Origin: Anaerolineae bacterium
GTDB lineage: Bacteria; Chloroflexota; Anaerolineae; Aggregatilineales; UBA3940
NCBI GenBank assembly: GCA_016928235.1
Contig: JAFGLD010000082.1
Location: forward strand, 1 to 42,467
DNA: 42,467 bases
Direction of reading: 5' to 3'
Positions within the stretch are counted from its first letter, which is position 1. Each line of letters opens with the position of its first letter. The notes beneath the pieces are model-generated. The model made no database searches. It was not told where the DNA came from and saw only the letters and a list, made by a program, of their open reading frames with translations. This document shows, piece by piece, positions 24,521-34,711 of the stretch. Made by a program: the position numbers and the translations under genes.

Positions 24521-25675
24521 ATGCGCTTCGAGTTTGCAACAGCTACGCGGATTATCTTTGGAGCGGGGAGTCTGAGCGAAGTCGCGCCGGAAGCTGCGGC
24601 GATGGGACGGCATGCTCTGGTCGTCACGACACCATTGCCGGATCCGGCGGCCTGTCTGATCGATCAACTCACCGGACAGGGAATGGCAGTCGATACCTAC
24701 AGGGTATCGAGCGAGCCGGCTATCGCCACTGTCACGCAAGGGGTACAACTGGCGCGGCAGGCGGGCTGCGATGTGGTGATTGGGCTCGGTGGCGGCAGTG
24801 TGTTGGATACCGGCAAGGCTATCGCCGCGCTGCTGACCAACGGCGGTGAACCGCTGGATTATCTGGAGGTGATCGGCCGGGGGCAACCATTGACACAGCC
24901 CTCAGCACCCTATATCGCCATCCCGGCCACAGCCGGCACCGGCGCTGAGGTGACCCGTAATGCGGTGCTGGCCTCCCCGGAGCAGCGTGTCAAGGTCAGC
25001 CTGCGCAGCCCCTTCATGTTACCGCGTCTGGCAGTGGTCGATCCCACCCTGACTTATTCGATGCCACCTGCCCTGACGGCCAGCACCGGCCTCGACGCGC
25101 TGACCCAGCTCATCGAGCCCTATGTCTGCAACAAAGCCAATCCGATGATCGATGCGCTGTGCCGGGAGGGGATGGCCCGGGTGGCGCGTGCCCTTCGGAA
25201 GTCCTATCAGAATGGCGATGATGCGTCTGCCCGTGAGGATATGGCGCTGGCCAGCCTCTTCGGTGGGCTGGCGCTGGCCAATGCCGGTCTTGGAGCTGTT
25301 CACGGCTTTGCCGCGCCGATTGGCGGGATGATCGGCGCGCCGCATGGCATGGTCTGTGCCTGCCTGCTGCCGCATGTGATGGCTGCCAATGTTCATGCCC
25401 TGCAATCGCGCCGGCCCGATTCGCCCGTTCTCGCTCGCTTCGATGCTGTTGCCCGGGTGTTGACTGGGGAGCCGTCAGCCACAACCGGAGATGGCGTGGC
25501 ATGGGTACAGGCTCTATGCGCCGATCTGTCTGTGCCGCCTCTGTCCAGCCTCGGTGTGGAGCAGTCGATGTTCCCAGGTGTGGTGGCTGCCGCGCGCAAA
25601 GCCAGCAGCATGAAGGCCAATCCCATCGTCCTGACCGATGAGGAGTTGGCCGCTATCCTTGAACAAGCGAGCTGA
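24521..25675 (+). CDS. Iron-containing alcohol dehydrogenase
   Basis: The 384 residues form a type III (Fe-ADH) protein. The N-terminal domain has a Rossmann-like fold with [17 protein letters not shown] (about 86-102) for NAD(P). [15 protein letters not shown] (about 141-155) is followed by the metal-binding His-rich region around [12 protein letters not shown] and [14 protein letters not shown]. Lactaldehyde/1,2-propanediol reductases and maleylacetate reductases belong here. Near rhamnose genes a lactaldehyde reductase is attractive, because rhamnose breakdown yields L-lactaldehyde, but this is inference. A GTG at 24518 adjoins the ATG. Confidence 0.9.
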   Translation: MRFEFATATRIIFGAGSLSEVAPEAAAMGRHALVVTTPLPDPAACLIDQLTGQGMAVDTYRVSSEPAIATVTQGVQLARQAGCDVVIGLGGGSVLDTGKAIAALLTNGGEPLDYLEVIGRGQPLTQPSAPYIAIPATAGTGAEVTRNAVLASPEQRVKVSLRSPFMLPRLAVVDPTLTYSMPPALTASTGLDALTQLIEPYVCNKANPMIDALCREGMARVARALRKSYQNGDDASAREDMALASLFGGLALANAGLGAVHGFAAPIGGMIGAPHGMVCACLLPHVMAANVHALQSRRPDSPVLARFDAVARVLTGEPSATTGDGVAWVQALCADLSVPPLSSLGVEQSMFPGVVAAARKASSMKANPIVLTDEELAAILEQAS

Positions 25676-25706
25676 CACCCGGAAACATCCATGGAAGTGG
25701 ATTGAT

Positions 25707-27251
25707 ATGAGTTGGTGGCGTTCCTATCGAAACATCGTAGGCCTGGTATGCCTGCTGCTTGCCGGCTGCGCGTCGGGCGATGGAATTGCTATGACATCCA
25801 TCGAGGCAGACCTTCCTACCAAGGCGAGATCGCCTTCTCCAATCCCGGTTACCGGTACACCAACCGCTACCATCGAGCCGACACTGACGGCCACGGAAAT
25901 CCCCCGATCGACACCTACGCTTCCACCTGAAACCGGGCTGCCCAGTGTTGGGCCTGTCCTGGTATTCAAGGCGGCCGGAAATTCGGGTGGAGAAGAGCAC
26001 TTATGGGCAGTCAGCCAGGACGGAACATCGCCGGCTCGTCTCGTCGATGAGCCGGTGTTGAGCTTTGCCGTTCATCCGCGCAGCACGCTTCAAAAAACGA
26101 TCATCGCCTATGTCACCCCTTCGAAGCAGGGAGTATCAAACATCGATCTGAAGCTCCTGGTGCTGCCTGATGGGGATGTCAAGACTATCACGCCATTGGT
26201 CGGTGAGGGGTTCCCTATTGAGCTGTCTGACGTCCATCATCTGATTCAGGCGATACGCGCGGGTGGTCTGGTATGGTCACCGGGGGGAACTCTGCTGGCT
26301 TTTGTCGGCATGAAGGACAATGCCCAGGTTAATCTGTACACCTACGATTACAACGGAGGCGCCATCAGGCGGCTGTCAAACCAACCGTACCATGCGCTCT
26401 CGCCACAATGGTCGCCTGACGGTCGATTTGTCATATATAGGAGCACGGCGATCTCTGATACGGAAGGTACACAACCCGAAGGCTTATGGGCATCGAAATA
26501 TGATGGTACCGGCCTGGTATCGCTGAGTGGCTCGGCTGGGAGAGACATCGAGGGTCGATATTACACGCAGGTCGTCGCTTGGCTCAACAATACAGAGCTG
26601 TTTCTAAGAAATGTACGATCTTCCCCAAGCTATGCTCTGTTGGCTAATGTCGACACCGGCGCGACTTCACCGGCTATCGACGAGCCGTTTGACCAGGCGG
26701 CCTACGCGCCGGAGTACAACACGTGGCTCCTGACCCGGATACCCGAACCTGGAGCAGAACCATCCCTGCTCCGCTACCAATATGGTGAACGGACAGAGAT
26801 ACCGGAAGCCGATATCAAGTGGGTGTGGTGGTCCGATGATCATGACATGTTCTTCGGGACAGGCGATAGCCGTCGTTTGTACACCATCACGCCCGCGGGC
26901 AAACTGTCGGAGATGCCCTTGGAGGCCGGCTGGTATAAGCAGTTCGACCACGAGTATCGGTTTTCCGTCTCCGCGGATGGTTCTTGGTGGGCATGGCACT
27001 ACCCTGGAGGCAGCGGCAGGGGCGGGGCGGTCTGGGTCGGCGAGCCAATGAAGCAACCCGGCCACCTCGTCTCAGCAGGCACCAGCACAACTGAACTGCA
27101 TCTGAGCTGGGCACCCGACAGTCGGCGCATCATCTGCCTGGTCGACGCCGGGCTCTACAAAGCCGAGGCGCCCGACTTCCAGATTGTTCCCATCTCAAGC
27201 AGTGTGCATGCCGTGCCTATGTCAGATTGGGGAGGAATTTGGATACGTTGA
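25707..27251 (+). CDS. Lipoprotein with TolB-like/PD40 beta-propeller repeats
   Basis: From ATG 25707 it has 514 residues. The signal peptide ends in LLAGC (lipobox, Cys about 22). A Pro/Thr linker follows, then propeller blades with LVWSPGGTLLAFVG and PQWSPDGRFVIYRS, the PD40 signature (WSPDG), and a late LSWAPDSRRIICLV. Such proteins sit on the outer face of the membrane. No ligand can be named. The longer frame from 25638 overlaps the dehydrogenase gene and would spoil the signal peptide. Confidence 0.85.
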   Translation: MSWWRSYRNIVGLVCLLLAGCASGDGIAMTSIEADLPTKARSPSPIPVTGTPTATIEPTLTATEIPRSTPTLPPETGLPSVGPVLVFKAAGNSGGEEHLWAVSQDGTSPARLVDEPVLSFAVHPRSTLQKTIIAYVTPSKQGVSNIDLKLLVLPDGDVKTITPLVGEGFPIELSDVHHLIQAIRAGGLVWSPGGTLLAFVGMKDNAQVNLYTYDYNGGAIRRLSNQPYHALSPQWSPDGRFVIYRSTAISDTEGTQPEGLWASKYDGTGLVSLSGSAGRDIEGRYYTQVVAWLNNTELFLRNVRSSPSYALLANVDTGATSPAIDEPFDQAAYAPEYNTWLLTRIPEPGAEPSLLRYQYGERTEIPEADIKWVWWSDDHDMFFGTGDSRRLYTITPAGKLSEMPLEAGWYKQFDHEYRFSVSADGSWWAWHYPGGSGRGGAVWVGEPMKQPGHLVSAGTSTTELHLSWAPDSRRIICLVDAGLYKAEAPDFQIVPISSSVHAVPMSDWGGIWIR

Positions 27252-27410
27252 TGCCAGATTTGCGCTGTTCGTGAATGCGATCAGCGCCAAGGCCACACAA
27301 TAGGCGCGCGAGCGGTGGTTTCCCGTCTCACGCTTTCGCGGGGATGACAAGATTGACGAACAAAGGCATTAGACTCGTCACCCATCACTGTTTTGAGAGG
27401 AGCATCCAAC

Positions 27411-28109
27411 ATGAAGATTGCCGGTATCATTGGCGGGATCGGGCCAGAGTCAACCATCGAATACTATCGCCTGATCGTCGCATCATACCGCCAACAGAGG
27501 CGAGACGGCAGTTATCCATCAATCCTGATCAACAGCATCGACATGACGAAGATGTTGGCGTTGATCGGGGCAAATGAGTTGGCGGCGGTTACCGAGTATC
27601 TGCTTGAGGAAATAGACAGACTGGCTGAGGGGGGAGCTGATTTTGGGGCACTGGCCTCCAACACCCCCCATGTTGTGTTCGACGATCTCAAGCAGCGATC
27701 ACCAATCCCGTTGATCAGCATTGTTGAGACTGCCTGCGAGGCCGCTAAGTCGTCAAAATTGCAGCGTGTTGGATTGTTTGGCACACGCTTTACCATGCAA
27801 GGGCGCTTCTACCCGAATGTTTTTACCAAAGAAGGGATCACCCTGGTTGTACCAGAGCCTGACGAGCAGACCACCATCCATGACAAATATATGGGCGAGC
27901 TGGTCCATGGAATAATCCAGGCTGAGACACGTGAGCACCTGGTGCAAATAGCCGAACGGATGAAAGTCGATGAGGGGATAGAGGGGCTGATCCTGGGCGG
28001 GACAGAGCTGCCCTTGATCCTTCGCGATGCCAGGGACATCGGCATCCCATTCCTGGACACAACCCAAATTCACGTCGAGCGCATTGTGGCCCAGCTTTTA
28101 TCATCGTAA
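27411..28109 (+). CDS. Aspartate/glutamate racemase-fold protein lacking the catalytic cysteines
   Basis: The 232 residues start at ATG 27411 after GAGAGGAGC. IGGIGPESTIEYYRLI at the N-terminus and the two-domain pattern are those of the aspartate racemase family. The usual first catalytic motif CNT reads SNTPH (about residue 83), and the second motif GCTE reads GGTELPLIL, so both cysteines that carry out proton exchange are replaced. I recall a subfamily with this same pair of changes. If so, this is not a simple racemase. Frame and length are normal, so decay is unlikely. Confidence 0.85.
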   Translation: MKIAGIIGGIGPESTIEYYRLIVASYRQQRRDGSYPSILINSIDMTKMLALIGANELAAVTEYLLEEIDRLAEGGADFGALASNTPHVVFDDLKQRSPIPLISIVETACEAAKSSKLQRVGLFGTRFTMQGRFYPNVFTKEGITLVVPEPDEQTTIHDKYMGELVHGIIQAETREHLVQIAERMKVDEGIEGLILGGTELPLILRDARDIGIPFLDTTQIHVERIVAQLLSS

Positions 28110-28185
28110 GCGACTCGACAATTCTATGTATCTGGCTTGCCTCGCCCTATAGCAATAGAGCCAAAAGGCTCATCGGAGGGAACTT

Positions 28186-30042
28186 ATGCGCCGCCTCGCT
28201 ATTCTTGTTCTGGCACTGATCGTATTTTTGCCTGCCCGTGCGTCGTCCGCTGCAACTGACAACACAGCACAGCTCGTCCCTATCTGGCCGGATGTCACAC
28301 CTATCGCTTCATACGACATTCAAGTGGCACTTGACATCGACACAAAGATGGTGAGCGGACACGAGACCATCACTTATACCAACTCGACTGATACACCAAT
28401 CCCGGATGTGGTCTTCCACCTTTATCTGAATGCTTTCCGTGACAGCACCAGCAGCATTTTTATGCAGGAGTCGGGTTCCCTCTCTCGTGGCTATTCATTC
28501 GATCCTGACTATCCCGGCGGGATCGAAATAACAGATATCCGCCTGGCTGATGGCACCACTCTGGAATTGGATCTAATCGAAGATGAAACGCTGGCCAAAG
28601 CCGAACTGCCTGAGCCTGTCGCACCCGGAGAGACGCTTAATCTGGAAGTTGAGTTTCAGTCGACACTGCCAAAGGTCTTTGCCCGTACCGGCTTCTACAA
28701 AGACTTCTTCATGGTAGGGCAGTGGTTCCCAAAACTGGGTGTCTGGCAGGATGGCGGATGGAACGCTTATCCGTTCCATTCCAACTCGGAGTTCTTTGCC
28801 GACTTTGGCAATTACGATGTGGCCATCACCCTGCCCGATAACTATGTCACCGGTGCCACGGGATTACTGGCGTCGACTAAGGCTAACAACGATGGCACCC
28901 AGACTGTCAGTTATCACGCCGAGGCAGTCATCGACTTTGCCTGGGCAGCCTCCCCGAACTTCAAACAAGCTACTCGCGATGTAGGTGGGCTCGAAGTGGT
29001 GTACATCTACCTTCCAGAGCACGCCTTCACCATCGACCGGGCACTCGATGCGACCGAAGCGGCTGTAACCAATTTCGGAGCATGGTATGGAGCGTATCCC
29101 TATCCTCGCCTGACCGTCCTAGATGTACCCGACGAGGCCAGTGGCGCGGGGGGAATGGAATATCCCATGCTGGTCACAGCCGGGCTTGAAGACCCGACCG
29201 GTCTGGGGCTGATGAAAGGCCAATACGATCATATGCTTGAGATCGTGACCATCCATGAGATCGGGCACGAATGGTGGTATGCAGTAGTGGCCTTCAACGA
29301 GGCAGAGGAGCCCTGGCTCGATGAAGGTATCACCGATTATTCTACTGTACGCCTGATGGAAAAAGAGTACGGCCCCCACGAGATGCTCGATATGGGCAGT
29401 ATCAAGATGAGCTACCTGGAAGCGCGCCGCATGGAATATCTGATGATGCCTGAGACCCCCATGTATGGCAAAGCCTGGGATTTCGGTACATCAGATTATG
29501 GTGTAGGAGCATATTCCAAGCCGGTCATCTCGCTGCTGACCCTCGAAGGGGTGATTGGAGAAGAGCGGATGCTGAAGGTGATGAGCACCTTCTTCGAGCG
29601 TTACCGTTTCAAGCACCCAACGACGGAGGACTTCCGCGCCACGGCAGAGGAAGTCAGCGGGCAGAATCTGGATTGGTTTTTCGATGGGCTGGTCTATGGC
29701 AAGGAGATATTGAACTATTCTGTCAGCTCTGTGGAGGAACATCGTGTCACAGTGACACGCCAGGGCAGCCTGATTATCCCCACCGAGGTACAGGTGACCT
29801 TTGCGGATGGCAGCGAGGCTCTGGAAGCCTGGGATGGGAGCGAAGCACAGAAAACATTCGACTACTCCGACCGCCCGGCAGTGGTGCGCGCAGAGATCGA
29901 CCCAGACCATAAGCTCCTGGTAGACTTGCAGTGGTCTGACAACGGTCTGTTGCGCCGCATGGATGTCTGGTCGTGGCTGGCAATCAATTGCCAGATCCTT
30001 TACCAAATCCAAAACATGCTACTCGGAGAGGGAGGGCTGTAA
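28186..30042 (+). CDS. M1-family zinc metallopeptidase, secreted
   Basis: The protein has 618 residues. A signal peptide (about 1-23, ending ASSAA) is followed by a beta-sandwich domain. The gluzincin core has GGMEYP for substrate anchoring, HEIGHEWW (His357, His361) and the third ligand Glu380 in WLDEG, the HExxH-18-E spacing of aminopeptidase N relatives. GGAGGG precedes the ATG. A small hairpin GAGCC/GGCTC (28158-28171) lies in the leader. The next gene starts 1 nt after its stop. Confidence 0.92.
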   Translation: MRRLAILVLALIVFLPARASSAATDNTAQLVPIWPDVTPIASYDIQVALDIDTKMVSGHETITYTNSTDTPIPDVVFHLYLNAFRDSTSSIFMQESGSLSRGYSFDPDYPGGIEITDIRLADGTTLELDLIEDETLAKAELPEPVAPGETLNLEVEFQSTLPKVFARTGFYKDFFMVGQWFPKLGVWQDGGWNAYPFHSNSEFFADFGNYDVAITLPDNYVTGATGLLASTKANNDGTQTVSYHAEAVIDFAWAASPNFKQATRDVGGLEVVYIYLPEHAFTIDRALDATEAAVTNFGAWYGAYPYPRLTVLDVPDEASGAGGMEYPMLVTAGLEDPTGLGLMKGQYDHMLEIVTIHEIGHEWWYAVVAFNEAEEPWLDEGITDYSTVRLMEKEYGPHEMLDMGSIKMSYLEARRMEYLMMPETPMYGKAWDFGTSDYGVGAYSKPVISLLTLEGVIGEERMLKVMSTFFERYRFKHPTTEDFRATAEEVSGQNLDWFFDGLVYGKEILNYSVSSVEEHRVTVTRQGSLIIPTEVQVTFADGSEALEAWDGSEAQKTFDYSDRPAVVRAEIDPDHKLLVDLQWSDNGLLRRMDVWSWLAINCQILYQIQNMLLGEGGL

Positions 30043-30043
30043 C

Positions 30044-30928
30044 ATGGAAGCACCTGTCAAAACCACCAGTTGGCAAGCATTCCGCAACGGGCTTACACGC
30101 TCGATACGGTATCCGCAGGTTATCCTATGCGCCTACTTGTTTAACCTGCTAACCGGTTTGCTGCTGGCCGTCATCCCGGCGCTGACTCTGGTCGACCCGG
30201 CTCACCGAACAGCCATCCAGGATGCCGCCAATGGCATCGATATGTGGCTGGTCGAAGAGATATTGGGATCCACAACTACCTATTCTATCCTGCAAGAAAC
30301 GGCCTCCGGACCTCCACCATGGCTTCAGCAAGCTTCTCTGGTCGTATTCTTCATCCTGCTGGCCGTTCCTGTGCTTGCATGGCTGACAGCCAGCTTCCTT
30401 CGCGGCGGTATCCTGTTGGCCTACGTCGAAGCCCCTCAGCCATTCTCGTGGCAACGTTTCTTCTGGGGGTGCTGGCATTGGTTCGGCGCTTTTCTGCTGA
30501 TCAATCTATTGCTGGAAATCGCCACCTTGTTACTCATGTCGATACTATTGGTAGGCATTGTGATGGCTGCATCAGCAGCTGGTGCCTGGATCAACTGGAT
30601 CACTTTGTCGCTGCTCGTGCTGATCATCGTCCCATGGCTGGCGATTAGCGATTATACGCATCTGTTCGCCGTTGTCGATCAGACACGCAACGTCTTCAAG
30701 GCTTTTGGCAAAGCATTCATCCTGATCTTTCGCCGCCCGCTGGCCCTGGCGGGATTGTTTGGCCTGTCTTTGCTGATGTTATTGCTGATCCAGGCCGCCT
30801 TTCGCATCTTGCTGCCGAGCCTACCTCCGGATTGGTGGCCGCTGGTCTTCGTGGTCACCCAGGTCTTCATCATCGCCCGTCTGTGGTCAAGGCTGGTGCG
30901 ATGGGCAGGAGCTGTGGATATCACATAG
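30044..30928 (+). CDS. Polytopic membrane protein paired with the M1 peptidase
   Basis: The 294 residues contain about six hydrophobic helices, including VILCAYLFNLLTGLLLAVIP early and ALAGLFGLSLLMLLLIQAAF late. I recognise no family motif. GGAGAGGGAGGG, inside the end of the peptidase gene, serves as ribosome binding site. The adjacency suggests a partner of the peptidase or a shared envelope function. Confidence 0.75.
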   Translation: MEAPVKTTSWQAFRNGLTRSIRYPQVILCAYLFNLLTGLLLAVIPALTLVDPAHRTAIQDAANGIDMWLVEEILGSTTTYSILQETASGPPPWLQQASLVVFFILLAVPVLAWLTASFLRGGILLAYVEAPQPFSWQRFFWGCWHWFGAFLLINLLLEIATLLLMSILLVGIVMAASAAGAWINWITLSLLVLIIVPWLAISDYTHLFAVVDQTRNVFKAFGKAFILIFRRPLALAGLFGLSLLMLLLIQAAFRILLPSLPPDWWPLVFVVTQVFIIARLWSRLVRWAGAVDIT

Positions 30929-30986
30929 GTATTTACAAGTGTCTCGCGGACAGTTGGCTGTGAGGCGCTAGAAAGAAGATTCATCG

Positions 30987-31346
30987 ATGAATGAGGCTGA
31001 GTTTTGGGACAGTTTGGAATATCGAGTCTGCGATGAGCTTGCATCGTTTACAGAAAAGGAAATTCGAAGCCTGTGGTGCGACGGCTTCGTTCCACAACAG
31101 TTCGCGTTGGATGCAAATGAGCCTTACATCGGCGGGCGAGTCTGGATAGGTGGCATCATTGGCCGCCGTCCAGACTATCAGGAAGATTGGCAGTTCCGGC
31201 TTATGATCGGGAAGTCGATCCACTCCCGCGCCGAGATTGTTTGGGACACGCTCTTGCCACCTGAAAACAAGACAGGCTGGCTTACTGTCGACCGCGCACG
31301 CAAGACAATCGTGATCGCTCCTCAGATAAAGTCGAGGAAATCATAG
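30987..31346 (+). CDS. Small hypothetical protein
   Basis: The product has 119 residues, acidic at the start (MNEAEFWDSLEYRVCDEL) and with many Trp. There is no signal or membrane segment. GGRVWIGG and WQFRLMIG suggest a beta-rich core. The ATG is preceded by GAAAGAAG. It stands alone between the membrane protein gene and the convergent azlD, ending 3 nt from it. No function can be assigned. Confidence 0.65.
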   Translation: MNEAEFWDSLEYRVCDELASFTEKEIRSLWCDGFVPQQFALDANEPYIGGRVWIGGIIGRRPDYQEDWQFRLMIGKSIHSRAEIVWDTLLPPENKTGWLTVDRARKTIVIAPQIKSRKS

Positions 31347-31349
31347 GGA

Positions 31350-31667
31350 CTATATCCCCACAATTGCATACCACAGCCACAGTGTCGCCATGCCCAGGAT
31401 GATGGTCAGCAGCAAGCTCTTGGTACGCCAGGAAATGAGCATGGCAACAATCGCCGCGATGAGGTAGGCATTATTGGCGATCTTGATTTGGCCGCCCGGC
31501 ATCAGCACCTCCGGCACGATAATCGCTGTGAGCACAGCGGGTGGAACATAGCGAAGCGCTCGCAGCACCGGTTCGGGCATCGACACCTTGCCGAGCAGCG
31601 CCAGCACCGGATAGCGGACCAGAAAGGTGGCGGCGACCATCCCTACGATCAAAATAACCTCGTTCAT
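31350..31667 (-). CDS. azlD: AzlD-family membrane subunit, branched-chain amino acid export
   Basis: The 105 residues form four short helices. [15 protein letters not shown] and [18 protein letters not shown] are the family's typical stretches. AzlD works with AzlC to export branched-chain amino acids or their analogues. Its ATG overlaps the azlC stop (ATGA). Confidence 0.9.
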   Translation of the reverse strand: MNEVILIVGMVAATFLVRYPVLALLGKVSMPEPVLRALRYVPPAVLTAIIVPEVLMPGGQIKIANNAYLIAAIVAMLISWRTKSLLLTIILGMATLWLWYAIVGI

Positions 31668-32407
31668 GCTGCACGCTCCTGGTCCAGTACCGTTTTAGGC
31701 TGTGGCAGATAGGTTTCGGCGATCACACCAGCGATCACCCCGCACAGAGCAGCGATGATCAACCCGATCTTGTTTTCCAAAGGATACGCCAGTATCGATA
31801 CCGCGCCTGCCACGATCACCGATACCAGGATTGGGCGTGTCTTCACTACCGGAACGATCAGGCCAATGAACGTGACGATCATCGCGAAATCCAGCCCTAA
31901 ATTCTCAATGCCTTGAAGTGACTGGCCGGCAATCAGCCCAATCAGTGTGCAAAGCTGCCAGTTGCCATACATGGCAATCGATGAACCGAGATGATACCAG
32001 TGCTTGTAAAGTGAGCTGTCGTCACTGCGATTGTAGCGAGCGACGACAACAGCAAAGGTCTCATCGGTCAGCCAGAAGCCCAGGGGCAGCAGCCACTTTT
32101 GCGAGAGATGCCTGACGTGGGGCGCCAGCGTGGCGCCGTAAAGCGCATGGCGCAGGTTGACGACGAAGGTGGTAAGGATGATAAAGGGTAGACTGATACC
32201 CTGAGCAACCAATCCCGCGGCAATAAACTGAGCTGACCCGGCAAAGACAAACAACGACATCGACATAGTGGTAGCAGGAGATAAGCCACTATTGACGCCA
32301 AGTGCGCCAAAGATGACGCCAAAGGGAATCGCCCCGACAATCAATGGAAAGGTGTCTCGCACGCCGGCCCAGAACTCGGTGCGCCGGGATGGATTGCTCA
32401 TTCGCAT
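31664..32407 (-). CDS. azlC: AzlC-family permease, branched-chain amino acid export
   Basis: The 247 residues include [15 protein letters not shown] near the start, then [12 protein letters not shown] and [14 protein letters not shown], all standard AzlC stretches with GSAQF as the clearest. It forms the large subunit of the exporter with AzlD. The start is ATG 32407 (ATG 32401 is also possible and has better spacing to AAAGAGA). Confidence 0.93.
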   Translation of the reverse strand: MRMSNPSRRTEFWAGVRDTFPLIVGAIPFGVIFGALGVNSGLSPATTMSMSLFVFAGSAQFIAAGLVAQGISLPFIILTTFVVNLRHALYGATLAPHVRHLSQKWLLPLGFWLTDETFAVVVARYNRSDDSSLYKHWYHLGSSIAMYGNWQLCTLIGLIAGQSLQGIENLGLDFAMIVTFIGLIVPVVKTRPILVSVIVAGAVSILAYPLENKIGLIIAALCGVIAGVIAETYLPQPKTVLDQERAA

Positions 32408-32621
32408 TTCTCTTTGTGGATGAAGTTTGTGGGTACCATCTCAACCGGCTACCAATACCCAACTGGCGACAGTCGACGATTAACCTGGACGGTTAGGGTA
32501 TCACCATCAGCCCAATTTGCCGAAAAAACGCCGGTATCGATACCTTCGTCAATCGAAACTTTCCAGCCTGTGCCGCGTAAAAAATGATGAGATCGATCTT
32601 CATATTTTTGGAGGTAAGGAC

Positions 32622-33248
32622 ATGTCTGAGAATAAGGCCATCACGGTTGTATCAGAACAGCCACCCCTGGCACCACGCGCCCTGGCAGGCGGTATTATCG
32701 GCGCCGATCTGGGTCTGTTTGCTTTCATTGCCGGCAATGTAGATGGAGGATCGGCTGTTCTTGCTTTGCTGTTTACCTCGATTCCCGCACTTGGACTGGC
32801 CGGGATTGTCGCGCTGGCCGGCTATATCATCCAGCAGCGACATGGCTCGTTAAGGCGTCTCAACCAGGATTTGAGCAATCTTAATTCGTTGATGGGGCGT
32901 AGGTTGATCGATGAGGACGATTACAATGTTCTCAAACGGCGGATCATCGACGATTATCAGCCTCAACAAATGAATATCCACTCTATCGCCAGACCCGCCT
33001 TGTGGACGGCACTGGTGGCTTCTCTGATTCCACTCATGCTGGCCGGCGCCAGTGTGTGGTCACCCGTAGGGGGAGGATTTTTAGCCTCGATGCTATTGCC
33101 GGGTATGGGTGGGGCGGCTATTGGAGCCGTCGGCACGAATGTTGCCCATCGCCTCCAATCACGGCGATCTCATCCTGAGCTTCCCGCCGGTGAGCCGGTC
33201 GAATGGCAGGCGCTGGGGACACGGCAATCATTGCCGCTGAAGAAATAG
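32622..33248 (+). CDS. Membrane protein with a central SHOCT-like helical motif
   Basis: GGAGGTAAGGAC directly before ATG 32622 sets the start, giving 208 residues. Two hydrophobic segments (about 20-40 and 45-68) come first. Then LNSLMGRRLIDEDDYNVLKR (about 88-107) resembles a SHOCT short helical domain, and two more hydrophobic Gly-rich segments follow. The role is unknown. It is the first of four co-directional small genes up to 35044. Confidence 0.75.
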   Translation: MSENKAITVVSEQPPLAPRALAGGIIGADLGLFAFIAGNVDGGSAVLALLFTSIPALGLAGIVALAGYIIQQRHGSLRRLNQDLSNLNSLMGRRLIDEDDYNVLKRRIIDDYQPQQMNIHSIARPALWTALVASLIPLMLAGASVWSPVGGGFLASMLLPGMGGAAIGAVGTNVAHRLQSRRSHPELPAGEPVEWQALGTRQSLPLKK

Positions 33249-33448
33249 CAGCCGCGTGACTGCGAGACTTGTGAACGATCCCAAATCCGCGTTTTTCTGC
33301 GTTCATCCGTGTCCGGTTCTCTGCAAGTCGATCAGCGTCATGTCTCCGGCCCCAGTTTCTTGCTGAGCGATCCACGCGACGCTCTTTTGCCTCTTTCTAC
33401 GCTTTGATCATAAAATAAGTGGGAGTTGAACAGGTAGAGGACATCACA

Positions 33449-33787
33449 ATGAACACTGACCGGAACCTTGCTGCCGCTTTGCCCTGGTATATTTTAGCCG
33501 CCGTTTTCTTGTGCTTGTTCATGGTAAGCAATACCATGAGATCGCCTGGTAGTGGGGTAAGTTCCGGCTCATCTGACCCAGGATGGTTTGTCGGAGGTGG
33601 CTCTTCCAGCGACTGGGATTCTGACGATGACTGGGGTTCTGGCAGCAGTGATAATGATGACTGGGATTTTGGCGATAGTGATAGCGGAAGCTGGGACTTC
33701 GATGACAGTGACAGCGGAAGCTGGGACTTTGGCGGCGGAGATAGTGGAAGCTGGGATTCTGGCGGCGGTGATAGTGGAAGCTGGTGA
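33449..33787 (+). CDS. Small membrane protein with Asp/Ser/Gly/Trp repeat tail
   Basis: The product has 112 residues from ATG 33449, preceded by AGAGGA. One transmembrane helix (about 10-27) is followed by a tail of repeats, SDSGSWDF, DDSDSGSWDF, GGGDSGSWDS and GGGDSGSW at the very end. The tail has no Lys or Arg, is highly acidic, and places a Trp in every unit. DNA repeats of about 30 bp underlie it. The next gene starts 3 nt after its stop. Such tails may bind calcium or glycans, or mediate assembly. No family is recognised. Confidence 0.75.
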   Translation: MNTDRNLAAALPWYILAAVFLCLFMVSNTMRSPGSGVSSGSSDPGWFVGGGSSSDWDSDDDWGSGSSDNDDWDFGDSDSGSWDFDDSDSGSWDFGGGDSGSWDSGGGDSGSW

Positions 33788-33790
33788 TTG

Positions 33791-34696
33791 ATGATGACGA
33801 CTAAAGGCAGCTGGGCGCTTTGTGGTGTGATACTGGTATTCATGCTGTGCGGATTGGCCTTCTTACCATCGCCGCTGTATCTCGTTGCAGCATTCGTTGC
33901 CTTCTCAATCGGCAACTCGGTTGCAGGGACCACCCCAGAAGAAACATCAACAGTCCCCAGACATGTGTATCGACAACCGTCTATCCCATCGGCAGCAACA
34001 GCTCGCGTGGAGCTTCCGGAGAGGAACATGCCCGAAACTATCCCTACCGATCTCAAATGCCCCTCTTGCGGCGCCAATATCAAACCCAATGCCAAACACT
34101 GTTCTTTCTGCGGTTCCATTCTTCAGCCGGTCTTAGATCTTCCCGAGCCTATCAAACTAGGCGCATTAGAAGTCGGCAAAGACGTAACAGTGATCCATCC
34201 CCAGACAGGCGAGATGTCTTACAGGGTACGCGGTCGTCTGTTATATACTGAGTTGTGGCAAGCATCCTATGGTTCGGACGTGCCCTGGACGCCGACCGGC
34301 AACTATTTTGCCGGTTTTGCTTTGGAGCCATTTGCCTATCTGTTGAGCTGGCAAGACCGCTTTTACTTGCTTGAAACACATCGCACCTTGACGGATATGG
34401 ACATCAACCGTGACTTTGCTCCCTATGCCAGACAGTTCGCTCAGTCAAATCAAACCGCGAAAGTCACATTTCGGTTTGAGAACCAACAATGGACAATGGT
34501 TGACATTGGGCGCTTTGCCATCGAGTTCGAGGATGGCGAAGGGTTGCACCTGCATAACGGGGCCATTGGCCGCTTCATTCACGCCGGAAATGATAACCTG
34601 GCCTTATTGATCGAGGATTTCCAGAGCGGTGGTAGTGGTGGACAAGATACACTGTGGAAGGGTTTTCAGATCGAAGAGACTGATATAAAGTTCTAA
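33791..34696 (+). CDS. Zinc-ribbon protein with DUF4178-like domain
   Basis: The protein has 301 residues. Two hydrophobic segments at the start are followed by a zinc ribbon CPSCGANI / CSFCGSIL (about 91-111). A beta-rich domain (about 120-300) contains YRVRGRLLY and FYLLETHRTL, resembling DUF4178 proteins. Those often lie beside low-complexity and membrane proteins of a putative polyamine/DUF350 cluster, a link from memory. Close spacing to the Trp-repeat gene upstream and the membrane gene downstream marks an operon. Confidence 0.7.
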   Translation: MMTTKGSWALCGVILVFMLCGLAFLPSPLYLVAAFVAFSIGNSVAGTTPEETSTVPRHVYRQPSIPSAATARVELPERNMPETIPTDLKCPSCGANIKPNAKHCSFCGSILQPVLDLPEPIKLGALEVGKDVTVIHPQTGEMSYRVRGRLLYTELWQASYGSDVPWTPTGNYFAGFALEPFAYLLSWQDRFYLLETHRTLTDMDINRDFAPYARQFAQSNQTAKVTFRFENQQWTMVDIGRFAIEFEDGEGLHLHNGAIGRFIHAGNDNLALLIEDFQSGGSGGQDTLWKGFQIEETDIKF

Positions 34697-34711
34697 CCGG
34701 GAGGAATATTT

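Noticed and set aside
27311..27350. REP-like sequence TTTCCCGTCTCACGC / CGCGGGGATGACA
   Set aside because: It resembles widespread short intergenic repeats, but the stem is only about five base pairs here and no second copy was seen in the window.
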